51,539 nucleotides of DNA, taken from the NCBI GenBank assembly GCA_964579305.1, contig CAZOGY010000009.1:1-51539 (forward strand). The letters are read 5' to 3'. Below, piece by piece: positions 44,168-51,539 of the stretch. The DNA comes from JBCBWG01 sp964579305 (lineage in GTDB: Bacteria; Pseudomonadota; Alphaproteobacteria; Rhizobiales; Hyphomicrobiaceae). The notes under the pieces are model-generated. The model did no database searches and had not been told where the DNA came from. It saw only the letters and a list, made by a program, of their open reading frames with translations. The first letter of the stretch is position 1. Each line of letters opens with the position of its first letter. Both the position numbers and the translations under genes were made by a program.

Positions 44168-45628
44168 TCACGGCTGTGTGAGGCGGTCATCCACGGCAAA
44201 AAGTTCACACGGTCGGTTGGGATCGTTTCGAAAGCCGCTCCCCGTCGTGGCGCGGTGACATTTGAAAAACGCGGCCGCGCTTGCTGCTTCCACACTTTCC
44301 GATCCGGCCGCATCGTACATGCGGCCGTCAAAACCGATCACCATCGCTTTGTGCCGTCGCAGCATCGCATAACCGCGTGTGACGGCGAAGTGCGCATCGA
44401 TGGCTTTCGCCGCGTTGCGGCTGGTCTGGGGGCCTGCGGGCACCGCGAGGGGAGCGATGCTCAGCGCGCTGGCTAACGTTGCCGCTGTTTTCGGCGCCCA
44501 CAGCGGCGCTGCACCGGTCCGGCCGTGCGCAGACATCAACGTCAACGTGCGTTTGGCATGGACGGTCTTGCAGTGGGTCGCGACCTTGCGGGCGCCGGCT
44601 GCGATGGCGGCCTTGACCGCGTCGCGATCGTCTTCGCTTTGAACTGAGATCACGTGCACGGATGGCGGCAAAAGCACCTGTCCGGTCATTTCAAACGCAC
44701 ATGGATAGCGGGTCGTGACAACACCGCTCACAGCGCGGTCCAGCGTCAGGGCGGCCGCAGCGCCTAGTCCATCCGCCCAGATCCAAATCCGTTGGTTCGC
44801 AGTGCCCCTTTCGAGACGGAGCAGGGCGCTTCGCAAGAGGGCGCGGGTGGCGCGGGCCCAGCGGTCGCGGCCGGCTTGCGTGGTGGGGCATTTTTCGGTG
44901 TTGGCCGTCGTATTGGCCTGGAGCGTCAGCGATCGCACGTCTGGATGATGCTGGATCCAGTCATGCCAGCTTACGATCCAGTCGGGCTGCTTTGGACGGC
45001 GGCGGCCGGGTTCGTGGCACGTCGGCGCGATGATCAGCGTGAGTTTGGCGCCGGGTCGGCCGGTGTCGGCGCTGATCGCGGGCGCGTCGGCGTTGCGGTC
45101 CGGCCCTGATCCTGGCCCGGCTGGCGCGGACATCCGAGGCGCGTTGCCGCGCGCGAATACTTTGCAGCCGGCTTGGCGCACGGCTTCGTCAGCGTGCCAG
45201 CGCAGTTTTTCAGCGCATTTCTGAAGCGCTTCCAATTCGGCTGTAGCATCATCGGGCGCGCGGAATGCGGCCGCGTAAGTTCCATCGGTCGCGATGGCCA
45301 GTGCCTTGAAGCGCCAATAGTCTGCGTATTCGTGCCGAATGAAGAGTTCCAGCGCGATGGTCGGAGCCGCTGCAACCAAGTCGGCCAGCTCTTGTTGTGC
45401 CGTCGTTTGGATCGTGGTCCGGCCCAGCGTCGACGTGGCCTGGGAGCGATCCGCGCGCAGCCCCAGGAGATTGGCCGGTAGCGCATACCAACCCGCCAGA
45501 CCGCCGAGGACGACAACCATGGCTGCCAGTCGGAAACGACCGCGCGGCCGGTCACACGCTTTGGCTTGAGCCGGCGTTTCGGCGCGCTGCTGCGTGAGTG
45601 CTGCGTTGCCCTGCGATGGCCTGCGCAT
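44168..45628 (-). CDS. Membrane-anchored protein with duplicated terminal domains around a hydrolase-like core
   Basis: A 486-residue protein of unknown function. One transmembrane helix (about residues 34-50) puts the rest in the periplasm. A roughly 58-residue unit occurs twice. At 104-161 it reads FKALAIATDGTYAAAF, then AELEALQKCAEK, then GCKVFARGN; at about 425-484 it reads HKAMVIGFDGRMYDAA, then AASAAAFFKCHR, then PCELFAVDD. The middle 190 residues look like an alpha/beta hydrolase (LTLIIAPTC, IWIWADGLGAAAAL, VHVISVQSEDDRDAV). The nucleophile elbow, however, has glycine where serine is expected (ADGLG against GxSxG). GGGAGG precedes the ATG. It faces a small secreted protein gene. A binding rather than catalytic role is likely. 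Confidence 0.7.
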   Translation of the reverse strand: MRRPSQGNAALTQQRAETPAQAKACDRPRGRFRLAAMVVVLGGLAGWYALPANLLGLRADRSQATSTLGRTTIQTTAQQELADLVAAAPTIALELFIRHEYADYWRFKALAIATDGTYAAAFRAPDDATAELEALQKCAEKLRWHADEAVRQAGCKVFARGNAPRMSAPAGPGSGPDRNADAPAISADTGRPGAKLTLIIAPTCHEPGRRRPKQPDWIVSWHDWIQHHPDVRSLTLQANTTANTEKCPTTQAGRDRWARATRALLRSALLRLERGTANQRIWIWADGLGAAAALTLDRAVSGVVTTRYPCAFEMTGQVLLPPSVHVISVQSEDDRDAVKAAIAAGARKVATHCKTVHAKRTLTLMSAHGRTGAAPLWAPKTAATLASALSIAPLAVPAGPQTSRNAAKAIDAHFAVTRGYAMLRRHKAMVIGFDGRMYDAAGSESVEAASAAAFFKCHRATTGSGFRNDPNRPCELFAVDDRLTQP

Positions 45629-45818
45629 GTTCCAGCCTCCCGCCCTCTCGTTTCGCCGTGGCGCCCAAATCTAGCATTTTGTTTGGCGCTTCGGCACTGG
45701 TCTGCATCAGACGCGGGCGTGTGGCCCAAACTGGTGTCTTTTCGCGTCACTTCGCCGCTGATAGGCTTTGGAAAAACGCTGTCGGGCGGGCCGGCGGCAT
45801 GACGGCATGGAGGATGCG

Positions 45819-47147
45819 ATGGCGCCGCTCGATCTGAAACCGAATGAGTTGGAATCCTACTGGCTTCCGTTTACGCCGAATCGTAGCTTCAAACGGAAGC
45901 CGCGTCTGTTTTCCGGCGCCAAGGACATGCATTTTCTGACGCCCGATGGCCGCAAGGTGATCGATGCGACGTCGGGGCTGTTCTGCGTGAACGCCGGGCA
46001 TTGCCGCGAGCCGATCGTGGCGGCAATCCAGGACGCGGCTGGGCGGATGGATTACGCACCGCCGTTTCAATACGCGCATCCCGGCGTGTTTGAACTCTCC
46101 AACCGGCTAAGCCTGCTTGCGCCGGGTGATCTTGATACGACCTTGTTTGCCACCTCGGGTTCGGAGGCGGTTGAAACCGCTTTGAAGGTTGCGCTGGCCT
46201 ACCACAAGGCACGGGGCGAAGGCGGCCGCACGCGCTTTATCGGACGCGAGCGGGGCTACCACGGTGTCAACTTCGGCGGGATCTCGGTCGGCGGGATGAT
46301 TAACAACCGCAAGGCCTTTGGAAACATGCTGGTCGGCGTCGATCACATGCCGGCGACCTACAATCACGCTGAGCAGGCGTTCTCGGTTGCGGAGCCGGAT
46401 TGGGGCGCGCATCTGGCCGACGACCTTGAGCGGATTATCGGTCTGCACGATGCGTCCACCATCGCTGCTGTGATCGTTGAGCCGGTGGCTGGCTCAACGG
46501 GTTGTTTGCCGCCACCGAAGGGGTATTTGCAGAAGCTTCGGGAAATTACGGCCCGGCACGGCATTCTGTTGATCTTTGATGAGGTCATTACCGGTTTTGG
46601 TCGGTTGGGCTACTGCTTTGCGGCCGAGCGGTATGGCGTCACGCCTGATATGATCACGTTTGCCAAGGGCATCACCAACGGTGCTGTGCCGATGTCCGGC
46701 GTCCTTTTGCGCAACGATATCTACGAAGCGCACATGCAAGGGCCGGATTATCTGGTCGAATTGTTCCACGGCTACACCTATTCGGGCCATCCCCTTGCCG
46801 TGGCTGCAGGCATTGCAACGCTTGATGTTTACCGGGACGAGCAGTTGTTTGAGCGCGCGCTCGGCCACGAAGCCAAGTTTGCTGAATTGATGATGAGCCT
46901 GAAGGATGCTCCGAACGTTATTGACATTCGGCCAGTCGGCCTGATGTGCGGCATCGATTTGGCCCATCGCGACGGCAAGCCGGGTGCTCGCGGTTATGAA
47001 GCGATCGAGCGCATGTACCACGAGCACGATTTCTACTGCCGGGTGACGACCGACACGATCATCGTGGCGCCGCCGCTGATCGCTTCGGAAGACGACCTTG
47101 TGCAGATCCGCGACAAAATCCGCGCGGTGCTCGGCGTCGTCGCGTAA
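45819..47147 (+). CDS. Class III (omega) aminotransferase, beta-alanine:pyruvate type
   Basis: A 442-residue PLP enzyme. Blocks: YWLPFTPNRSFKRKPRLF at the N terminus, FATSGSEAVETALKVA, RERGYHGVNFGGISVGG, IVEPVAGSTGCLPPPKGYL, LLIFDEVITGFGRLG and FAKGITNGAVPMSG, where Lys283 binds PLP, then FHGYTYSGHPLAVAAG. These match beta-alanine-pyruvate and related omega-amino-acid transaminases. GGAGG at 45809-45813 sets ATG 45819; ATG 45807 is less likely. It is monocistronic as far as can be seen, so the in vivo amine donor is unknown. Confidence 0.92.
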   Translation: MAPLDLKPNELESYWLPFTPNRSFKRKPRLFSGAKDMHFLTPDGRKVIDATSGLFCVNAGHCREPIVAAIQDAAGRMDYAPPFQYAHPGVFELSNRLSLLAPGDLDTTLFATSGSEAVETALKVALAYHKARGEGGRTRFIGRERGYHGVNFGGISVGGMINNRKAFGNMLVGVDHMPATYNHAEQAFSVAEPDWGAHLADDLERIIGLHDASTIAAVIVEPVAGSTGCLPPPKGYLQKLREITARHGILLIFDEVITGFGRLGYCFAAERYGVTPDMITFAKGITNGAVPMSGVLLRNDIYEAHMQGPDYLVELFHGYTYSGHPLAVAAGIATLDVYRDEQLFERALGHEAKFAELMMSLKDAPNVIDIRPVGLMCGIDLAHRDGKPGARGYEAIERMYHEHDFYCRVTTDTIIVAPPLIASEDDLVQIRDKIRAVLGVVA

Positions 47148-47323
47148 GGCCCGCGCCCGCCCATGCGGGCTTGTGGCTTGCTGGCCGCAGGTCCGTTCAA
47201 TGACCGCACGCGCTGTTCGCAGTGCGAGCTTCTCCAGAAGTTTCTGCGGTGGAGCGCTTGCGTCATCGGCCCACGATTTCGACCCTGGGTGCAGGTGAGT
47301 CGGGGCGGTCATGGAGCAAGCCA

Positions 47324-49129
47324 GTGGCTTTGAACATGGATGCGGGCACGCGCGCGGATGCGGGTGGGGCTACGGTTTTTGTCGATCTGTTGTTTTTTGC
47401 GGCCATGGCCGCGTTTGCCGGGGCGATCGGAACGGCCGCCCTGGCGCACTTTTCCGCCTCGTTGACGATCGCCGCTGGTCTGGGTGCCGGTGCGTTTGTC
47501 GTAAGTATTCTCATGCACATCGTCTTGCGGCGCTGGCACGCCCGTCAGCAGCGCCACGGAGCGCGGTTCGCCAGGGCTGTGCGCCCGCAAACGGCATCCG
47601 CGCGATCCGTGAAGCGTGCCAAGAAGCCTCAAGGTGCGTCCGAGCCAGTCGCCCAGCGGCCGCCCAAACCGGCAGTTGCACCGGTGGCGAAGCCGGTTAC
47701 GCAAGCTGCCGACGGCAATGGTGCGCCCGCCCCTGACACGCCGGCGGCGGCCCAGGTCCTAAAGGCCGCACGATCGAGCCATGGCCACGCGACGGATGCG
47801 GATGGGCGCGCAACCCCGCGTGTTGGCACGCCGCATGACGCAGCGGCTGGGCCGGGACCAGCGGTTCGGTTGACGGGCGTGGATGGTCCATCGGGCGGGC
47901 TGCCCACTGATGCTGCCGAAGGCGCGACGCAATCGGGCACGTCTGACGTGTCGAGCTTTTGGTCTTTGCGGCCCGGCGATGTCAGCGCGGGCGTGCAGAG
48001 CGGCAGTGGCGGCGGTCCGGCACTGGCAATGCCGGGCGTGCGGGCACAGGACATGCGGACGGCGACGGCGCAAGCCGATGCAAGCTACGGTGCGGCGGTC
48101 GCCGATGTTGCGCTTGTCAATTCCATTCTGAAACGGATGGCCCGCGACATTCAAAAGGGGCGTGCTCAAGTGCGCCAGGCACAGCTTGGCACGGCCCAAC
48201 CCGGGCCGGCAGTGGCCCATGCCGTGACGGGCGAAGAGGCTGAGGCGGCGCGTAAATTGTCGGAAGCCTTCGGTTCTGCGCATGAGGCGCTTGCCGCGCG
48301 AAAGGCTGCCACGCCAACAGCGCGCGAGGCATCAGCCGATCCCATCCCGGTTGCCAGACCAGCGCAACCGCAAGCTGGGGCCAACCCGGTTGTGGCGATT
48401 GCGTCGGCTTTGGCTGCTGAGCGTGTCAGCGTATTCCTTGAGCCGATCAAGGCGCTCGATAGCGGAATCGACCAGCATTACGAGCTGTCATTGCGGCTCA
48501 AGGTCGAAAACGGGGCGGCGTTGGATCGCGAGGCTTATACGGATGCAGCGTCCGGGACTGCGGTTTTGCCGTTGATCGACACCGTTGCCTTGATGCATGC
48601 GCGGCGTCTGGTGTGGCGCAAGATCGGGGCACAGTCCGATGGCCGGATGTTCACGGCTGTCGCCGGCGAGACGTTGATCAGCGATCAATTCGCCGAAGAT
48701 GTCGAACGCATGGTCGCGAAGGATGACGCGTTTCCGCGGCGGATCGTATTGTCGATTGATCAGGCCGATGCGCGATTGTTTACGCCGGCACATCTGGACG
48801 CGCTTGCCGGGCTGGCCCAACAGGGCATCGTATTCGCGCTGCAGAGCGTCGTTGACCTCGATATGGATTTCGGCGCGCTTGCGAAGGCAGGTTTCCGGTT
48901 CGTCAAACTCGATGCCGATATCTTCCTGGACGGGCTGCCAGTTGGCACATCCCGGGTGCCGTCGGCTGACATTTGCCGTCATTTGCGTGCGCTGGGGCTG
49001 TTGGCGATCGTTGGCCACATTCGCGACGACGAACAGGCCAACGCTTTGAAATTACTTGGGGTCACGCTTGGCCAAGGTCCAATGTTTGGACCGCGTGAGC
49101 TCATAACGGCAGACGTCAAACCCGAGTGA
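47324..49129 (+). CDS. Membrane protein with degenerate EAL domain (TipF-like)
   Basis: About 601 residues. Two transmembrane helices (near residues 17-38 and 43-67) are followed by a 300-residue Ala/Pro/Gly-rich linker with one helical patch (NSILKRMARDIQKGRAQVRQ). The EAL-type domain begins VFLEPIKALDSG, where active enzymes read 'QPI'. The EAL signature itself is YELSLRL, and DxFGxGxS is replaced by DLDMDFGALAKAG; KLDADIF and GPMFGPREL are the remaining EAL blocks. The metal ligands for c-di-GMP hydrolysis appear lost, so c-di-GMP sensing is more likely than cleavage. Caulobacter TipF, a flagellar placement factor, has this architecture (from memory). GTG 47324 with GGAG seven bases before is preferred; ATG 47336 is possible. 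Confidence 0.8.
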   Translation: MALNMDAGTRADAGGATVFVDLLFFAAMAAFAGAIGTAALAHFSASLTIAAGLGAGAFVVSILMHIVLRRWHARQQRHGARFARAVRPQTASARSVKRAKKPQGASEPVAQRPPKPAVAPVAKPVTQAADGNGAPAPDTPAAAQVLKAARSSHGHATDADGRATPRVGTPHDAAAGPGPAVRLTGVDGPSGGLPTDAAEGATQSGTSDVSSFWSLRPGDVSAGVQSGSGGGPALAMPGVRAQDMRTATAQADASYGAAVADVALVNSILKRMARDIQKGRAQVRQAQLGTAQPGPAVAHAVTGEEAEAARKLSEAFGSAHEALAARKAATPTAREASADPIPVARPAQPQAGANPVVAIASALAAERVSVFLEPIKALDSGIDQHYELSLRLKVENGAALDREAYTDAASGTAVLPLIDTVALMHARRLVWRKIGAQSDGRMFTAVAGETLISDQFAEDVERMVAKDDAFPRRIVLSIDQADARLFTPAHLDALAGLAQQGIVFALQSVVDLDMDFGALAKAGFRFVKLDADIFLDGLPVGTSRVPSADICRHLRALGLLAIVGHIRDDEQANALKLLGVTLGQGPMFGPRELITADVKPE

Positions 49130-49320
49130 GGGTGGGAAAGGCGCGACCGTTGGCCCGGATCGCTGGCTGCAAGGATCTTGACGGCTGAACTTGCGCCGCG
49201 TTGATCGCACCGGCGTCCGGGGCCATACGCAACCAGTGCGGTCTCCTTCGGCCGCCCGACACTTTCCCATCGCGCGGTCACATGTGTGGGACCTGCGCGG
49301 ACCACAAGGCGGATGGCGAC

Positions 49321-50181
49321 ATGATCCCGATCTTAAATTCGGTGGGCGCTGTTGGCAGCGACCGGCCAGCTTGGCTTGTTGATGTCTGGGGCGTCATCCA
49401 CAACGGAGTTGCACCGTTTGCCGATGCGGTTGCGGCCTGCGCCAGGCGCCGCGCCGACGGCGGCACCGTCGTCCTACTGACCAACGCGCCGCGGCCTGCG
49501 CCGGCCGTGCTTGCGCAACTTGACCGGATTGGCGTTGACCGGGCCGCCTTCGACGGCATCGTGACGTCGGGCGATGTGGCTCGCGGACTGATCACGGTCT
49601 GGAAGGCGGATCGGGCGATCCATCATCTCGGGCCAGAACGCGATCAACCATTGTTTGAGGGGCTGGATATCGATTTCGCGACGACAATCGACGCTGAAGT
49701 CGTCATCTGTACCGGTCTTGAAAACGATGAGCGCGAGACCCCTGAGGATTATCGGCGCGTGTTGGACCGGCTGCGCCGACGCAACGCGGTGATGGTGTGT
49801 GCAAACCCTGACATCACGGTGGAGCGCGGTGACAAGCTCGTTTACTGCGCCGGGGCGCTTGGGCAGCTTTATGAAGAGATGGGTGGCGAGGTCGTTTATG
49901 CGGGGAAACCGCACGGGCCGATCTATGAGCTTGCCAGATCGATGATTGATGACGTCGCCGGTCGCCATGTGCCGCTCAGCGACATGCTCGCAATTGGCGA
50001 TGGCGTTCATACAGATATCAAAGGCGCCGCTTTGCAGGGGATGGACAGCCTCTATATCGCCTCGGCCGTCAATTTGGCCGGTGGCGTTTTGACCGACGAG
50101 ACGCTTGCTGCCACGTTTGCAAACAGTGACGCGCGACCGCTCGGCGCCATGGCAAAGCTTGCCTGGCCGGATGATGCGTGA
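49321..50181 (+). CDS. HAD-superfamily class IIA hydrolase (TIGR01459-like)
   Basis: A 286-residue phosphatase-like HAD protein. The nucleophile loop is LVDVWGVIHNG (Asp21; the second position is Trp23, as in this alphaproteobacterial subfamily). Motif II is LLTNAPRP, a lysine lies in YAGKPHGPIYELA, and motif III is AIGDGVHTDIKGA. The cap type and length fit class IIA (NagD-like). Substrate unknown. ATG 49321 is chosen since conservation begins near there; ATG 49282 would add a cysteine-rich leader. DUF1192 follows after 27 bases and is likely co-transcribed. Confidence 0.9.
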   Translation: MIPILNSVGAVGSDRPAWLVDVWGVIHNGVAPFADAVAACARRRADGGTVVLLTNAPRPAPAVLAQLDRIGVDRAAFDGIVTSGDVARGLITVWKADRAIHHLGPERDQPLFEGLDIDFATTIDAEVVICTGLENDERETPEDYRRVLDRLRRRNAVMVCANPDITVERGDKLVYCAGALGQLYEEMGGEVVYAGKPHGPIYELARSMIDDVAGRHVPLSDMLAIGDGVHTDIKGAALQGMDSLYIASAVNLAGGVLTDETLAATFANSDARPLGAMAKLAWPDDA

Positions 50182-50208
50182 GCGTTTGTGGTATTGCGAG
50201 GTTGCCTG

Positions 50209-50397
50209 ATGGATGAGGAAAAAGCGCCGGCCATGACTGGCCATGTCATCGGCAGTTCGCTTGAGCGGCTGTCTGTGAGCGAGCTGAAAGGGCTGATTGA
50301 TCAGCTTGAGCGAGAGCGGGAACGCGTCGAAGCGGAAATCGCTGCAAAGCAATCGCAAGCTGCGGCGGCAGATCGTTTGTTCGGCAAATCTGGCTGA
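50209..50397 (+). CDS. DUF1192 family small protein
   Basis: A 62-residue protein of the DUF1192 family. The core is SLERLSVSELKGLIDQLERERERVEAEI, a heptad-like helix that predicts a coiled coil, ending in ADRLFGKSG. GAGG at 50198-50201 precedes ATG 50209. Function unknown. It is typical of alphaproteobacteria and often found near the rcdA gene, as here. Confidence 0.88.
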   Translation: MDEEKAPAMTGHVIGSSLERLSVSELKGLIDQLERERERVEAEIAAKQSQAAAADRLFGKSG

Positions 50398-50509
50398 TTG
50401 CGTTTCGTTATCGTTCGTTTCGTTCCAGGCGCCTCAAATTGCAGCGCCGATTAACGCGCTGTTCATCGCCATCCGGCAACATTGGCGCCATCCGGTTTTC
50501 CTGGATACT

Positions 50510-50593
50510 GCGTGTCTTGCTTTGAACCCCAAGCGAGCACGCGCTTGACGCTTCCCGATCCACTTCAAGCCGCCAATTGGGCGGCTTTTTTTT
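50510..50593 (+). ncRNA. Candidate small RNA ending in a strong terminator
   Basis: About 80 bases made of two hairpins. The first pairs GCGTG-T-CTTGCTT (50510-50522) with AAGCGAGCACGC (50531-50542), with one bulge and a TGAACCCC loop that exposes four C. The second is the terminator at 50567-50593. TTGGCG (50482-50487) and GATACT (50504-50509), 16 bases apart, could be its promoter. Transcription from that promoter would begin a few bases into the first stem. The alternative is that this is just the 3' untranslated end of the DUF1192 transcript. Confidence 0.4.
50567..50593 (+). terminator. Rho-independent terminator
   Basis: AAGCCGCC (50567-50574) pairs perfectly with GGCGGCTT (50580-50587) around a 5-base loop, and eight T run from 50586 to 50593. 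It would stop transcripts coming from the HAD/DUF1192 side before rcdA. Confidence 0.88.
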
Positions 50594-50691
50594 GCGCCCA
50601 TCACTTGGAACGGCGCCGTTTTTGCACAGAAACCCCCGAGGACGGTTCCCGCGTGCCCAACTCGGGCCACGGGCTTACGCAATCTTTACCC

Positions 50692-50717
50692 TAACGTTAC
50701 AGTTACGGTCGGGTAAC
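50692..50717. promoter_or_regulatory. GTTAC repeat cluster upstream of rcdA
   Basis: TAACGTTA palindrome (50692-50699), then GTTAC at 50696-50700 and 50702-50706, then the inverted copy GTAAC at 50713-50717. The arrangement ends 15 bases before the rcdA start and looks like an operator. The binding protein is unknown, and it does not match the CtrA site TTAA-N7-TTAA. Confidence 0.45.
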
Positions 50718-50731
50718 GCGAACCAAGTGGT

Positions 50732-51280
50732 GTGGCAGTGCAAGTGACAAGTGGTTTGAGCGACGTCGACGTCGCAGGTCAGCGCGAACTGATTTCGTTT
50801 GCGGAGAAGTTCACCCGCTCCCAGCAGTTTGAAGCGCTGTTTCGCGAGGGTATGGCGCTTGTCGAGGAAGCTGCCGATTATCTGGATGCGGAAGGCCGCA
50901 AGCAGTCACAGCAATTGGCGCCGCCTTTGTCGGTGATTTACGCGACCGAGAGCATGCGGATGACGACCCGGCTGCTTGAAGTTGCCTCCTGGCTTGTTGT
51001 GCAACGCGCGCTCAAAGACGGTGAAATGACTGCTGAGGAAGCCGCGGCAAAGCGCGCCAAGGTCCGTCTGCAAACGATGCCTGCGCCAGAGACGATCGCC
51101 CGTTTCGACGAATTGCCGGTCGGGTTACGGTCGCTGATTGAGCGTTCGGGCTCAATGATTGAACGTCTGCGTCAACTCGATCAGGCGATGTATCCAAAAA
51201 CCTCATCGCTGGCGCGATTTGCAAACCCAGTTGGCGGTCAGCTCAAACGGCTTGCTGCCGCGTTTTCAGCCAACGGCTGA
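50732..51280 (+). CDS. rcdA: Regulator of CtrA degradation RcdA (DUF1465)
   Basis: A 182-residue helical protein of the RcdA/DUF1465 family: VDVAGQRELISFAEKFTRSQQF, FREGMALVEEAADYLD, YATESMRMTTRLLEVASWLVVQRAL and PVGLRSLIERSGSMIERLRQLDQAMYP. In Caulobacter, RcdA is an adaptor that, with CpdR and PopA, delivers the cell-cycle regulator CtrA to ClpXP. The C-terminal tail is short and polar. GTG 50732 is the longest start; GTG 50738 and 50744 are alternatives and no ribosome-binding site decides. The gene is followed by a strong terminator. Confidence 0.93.
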   Translation: MAVQVTSGLSDVDVAGQRELISFAEKFTRSQQFEALFREGMALVEEAADYLDAEGRKQSQQLAPPLSVIYATESMRMTTRLLEVASWLVVQRALKDGEMTAEEAAAKRAKVRLQTMPAPETIARFDELPVGLRSLIERSGSMIERLRQLDQAMYPKTSSLARFANPVGGQLKRLAAAFSANG

Positions 51281-51314
51281 GCGCCACCAGCGGCGCAGAA
51301 ATCAAGCTCATCGA

Positions 51315-51351
51315 AAAAAAACCGTGTCCGGCATCCGGGCACGGTTTTTTT
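51315..51351. terminator. Bidirectional rho-independent terminator
   Basis: A long stem with ACCGTG-T-CCGG on one side and CCGG-G-CACGGT on the other, closing a CAT loop and continuing into A6 and T6 flanks, so it has U-tracts in both directions. It ends rcdA on the plus strand and would also end any gene arriving from the right on the minus strand. Confidence 0.92.
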
Positions 51352-51539
51352 CATTGCGTGGTGGGAGCGGAACGGAACGCGCTTTCTTGCGGGTCGGCTT
51401 GATCGCGGGTCGGGTTGACGCTCGCTGTGCCATCCAAAGGCAGGATGCGGCGCGTGCGGGCCTTTGGCCCTCCGCGGGGGCGGTCCGTTTTCGTGTCGAT
51501 GTTTCGAACACGAACATCGATGGCCCGGGCTGCTTTGCG
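51351..51539 (-). CDS. Possible 3' end of an unidentified minus-strand gene (partial)
   Basis: From the right edge a minus-strand frame is open for 62 codons and stops with TGA at 51351-51353, exactly at the edge of the bidirectional terminator. It reads with ordinary composition (KAARAIDVRVRNIDTK near the edge, DGTASVNPTRDQADPQ near the end). A competing minus-strand frame at 51308-51517 is Arg/Pro-rich and reads through the terminator stem, so it is less credible. No family is recognised. The coding call rests only on the open frame and its fit to the terminator. Confidence 0.35.
   Translation of the reverse strand, partial: RKAARAIDVRVRNIDTKTDRPRGGPKARTRRILPLDGTASVNPTRDQADPQESAFRSAPTTQ

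Larger units (their letters stand above)
50398..50731. other. Intergenic region DUF1192 to rcdA
   Basis: 334 bases. It holds a direct repeat of CCATCCGG (50469-50476 and 50488-50495), a long hairpin with a C-rich loop, a strong rho-independent terminator, and a cluster of GTTAC repeats just before rcdA. These are listed separately. I see no protein-coding gene. Confidence 0.7.

Noticed and set aside
50692..50717. CtrA binding site before rcdA
   Set aside because: The repeats read GTTAC/GTAAC and do not give TTAA-N7-TTAA.
51308..51517. Minus-strand 69-codon frame at the right end
   Set aside because: Arg/Pro-rich and translates through both arms of a strong terminator hairpin; the frame ending at 51351 fits better.
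1..51539. CRISPR arrays, insertion sequences, integrase/attachment sites, tRNA and rRNA genes
   Set aside because: Looked for regularly spaced repeats, transposase motifs, tRNA cloverleaf arms and conserved rRNA stretches by eye; none seen.

Overview
The window is a GC-rich chromosomal segment from an alphaproteobacterium. The evidence is the set of lineage-typical genes: RcdA (DUF1465), DUF1192, DUF2093, DUF4170, a BamF/DUF3035-like lipoprotein after lspA, a short HisG with HisZ, a MutL carrying the endonuclease motif, and a TipF-like EAL protein. The gene neighbourhoods (rsmD-rluB beside tadA, purD/xseA/DUF2093/lpxK/waaA/DUF4170, ubiA beside rsmE-gshA, hisS-hisZ-hisG) look like those of Hyphomicrobiales/Rhodospirillales relatives; this is from memory of synteny, not from a search. 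I see no insertion sequence, prophage, CRISPR array, rRNA or tRNA. This is mostly core genome with some accessory genes.

Layout. 1-8.6 kb, plus strand: the 3' part of ileS, then lspA, a small lipoprotein, an active/inactive pair of M16 peptidases, a degenerate phosphoglucose-isomerase-like protein and mutL. 8.6-14 kb: rsmD and rluB (minus), tadA (plus), a secreted PDC-sensor protein (plus), a patatin (minus) and a fluoroacetate-dehalogenase-type hydrolase (minus). 14-18.4 kb: a membrane protein, purD (minus), xseA and DUF2093. 18.3-24.7 kb is a lipid A/LPS block on the minus strand: DUF4170, an MsbA-type ABC exporter, a single-ORF fusion of a DUF374 acyltransferase with the Kdo transferase WaaA, and lpxK. 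A CX5R phosphatase gene is inserted on the plus strand. 24.8-28.3 kb: ubiA, rsmE and gshA.

28.5-37.6 kb is an oxidised-C2/C3-acid locus. lutC, lutB and lutA (lactate oxidation) lie on the minus strand with a LysR regulator. Divergent from them is a glcDEF-like operon whose GlcD and GlcE are unusual. A perfect dyad matching the LysR T-N11-A rule sits next to the regulator start. 37.9-43.6 kb: hisS-hisZ-hisG and a convergent recQ. 43.8-49.1 kb is an accessory stretch: a small exported protein, a membrane-anchored protein with duplicated end domains around a hydrolase-like core that lacks its serine, an omega-aminotransferase, and a degenerate EAL protein. 49.3-51.5 kb: a HAD-IIA phosphatase, DUF1192, a hairpin-rich intergenic region that may encode a small RNA, rcdA, a strong bidirectional terminator, and possibly the 3' end of one more minus-strand gene.

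The points most worth following up are the exporter whose natural N terminus has no ATG/GTG/TTG start but has a strong Shine-Dalgarno before an ATC, the acyltransferase-WaaA fusion with the embedded phosphatase, the small RNA candidate before rcdA, and the 486-residue repeat/pseudo-hydrolase protein. All functional calls rest on reading motifs by eye; no database search was possible.
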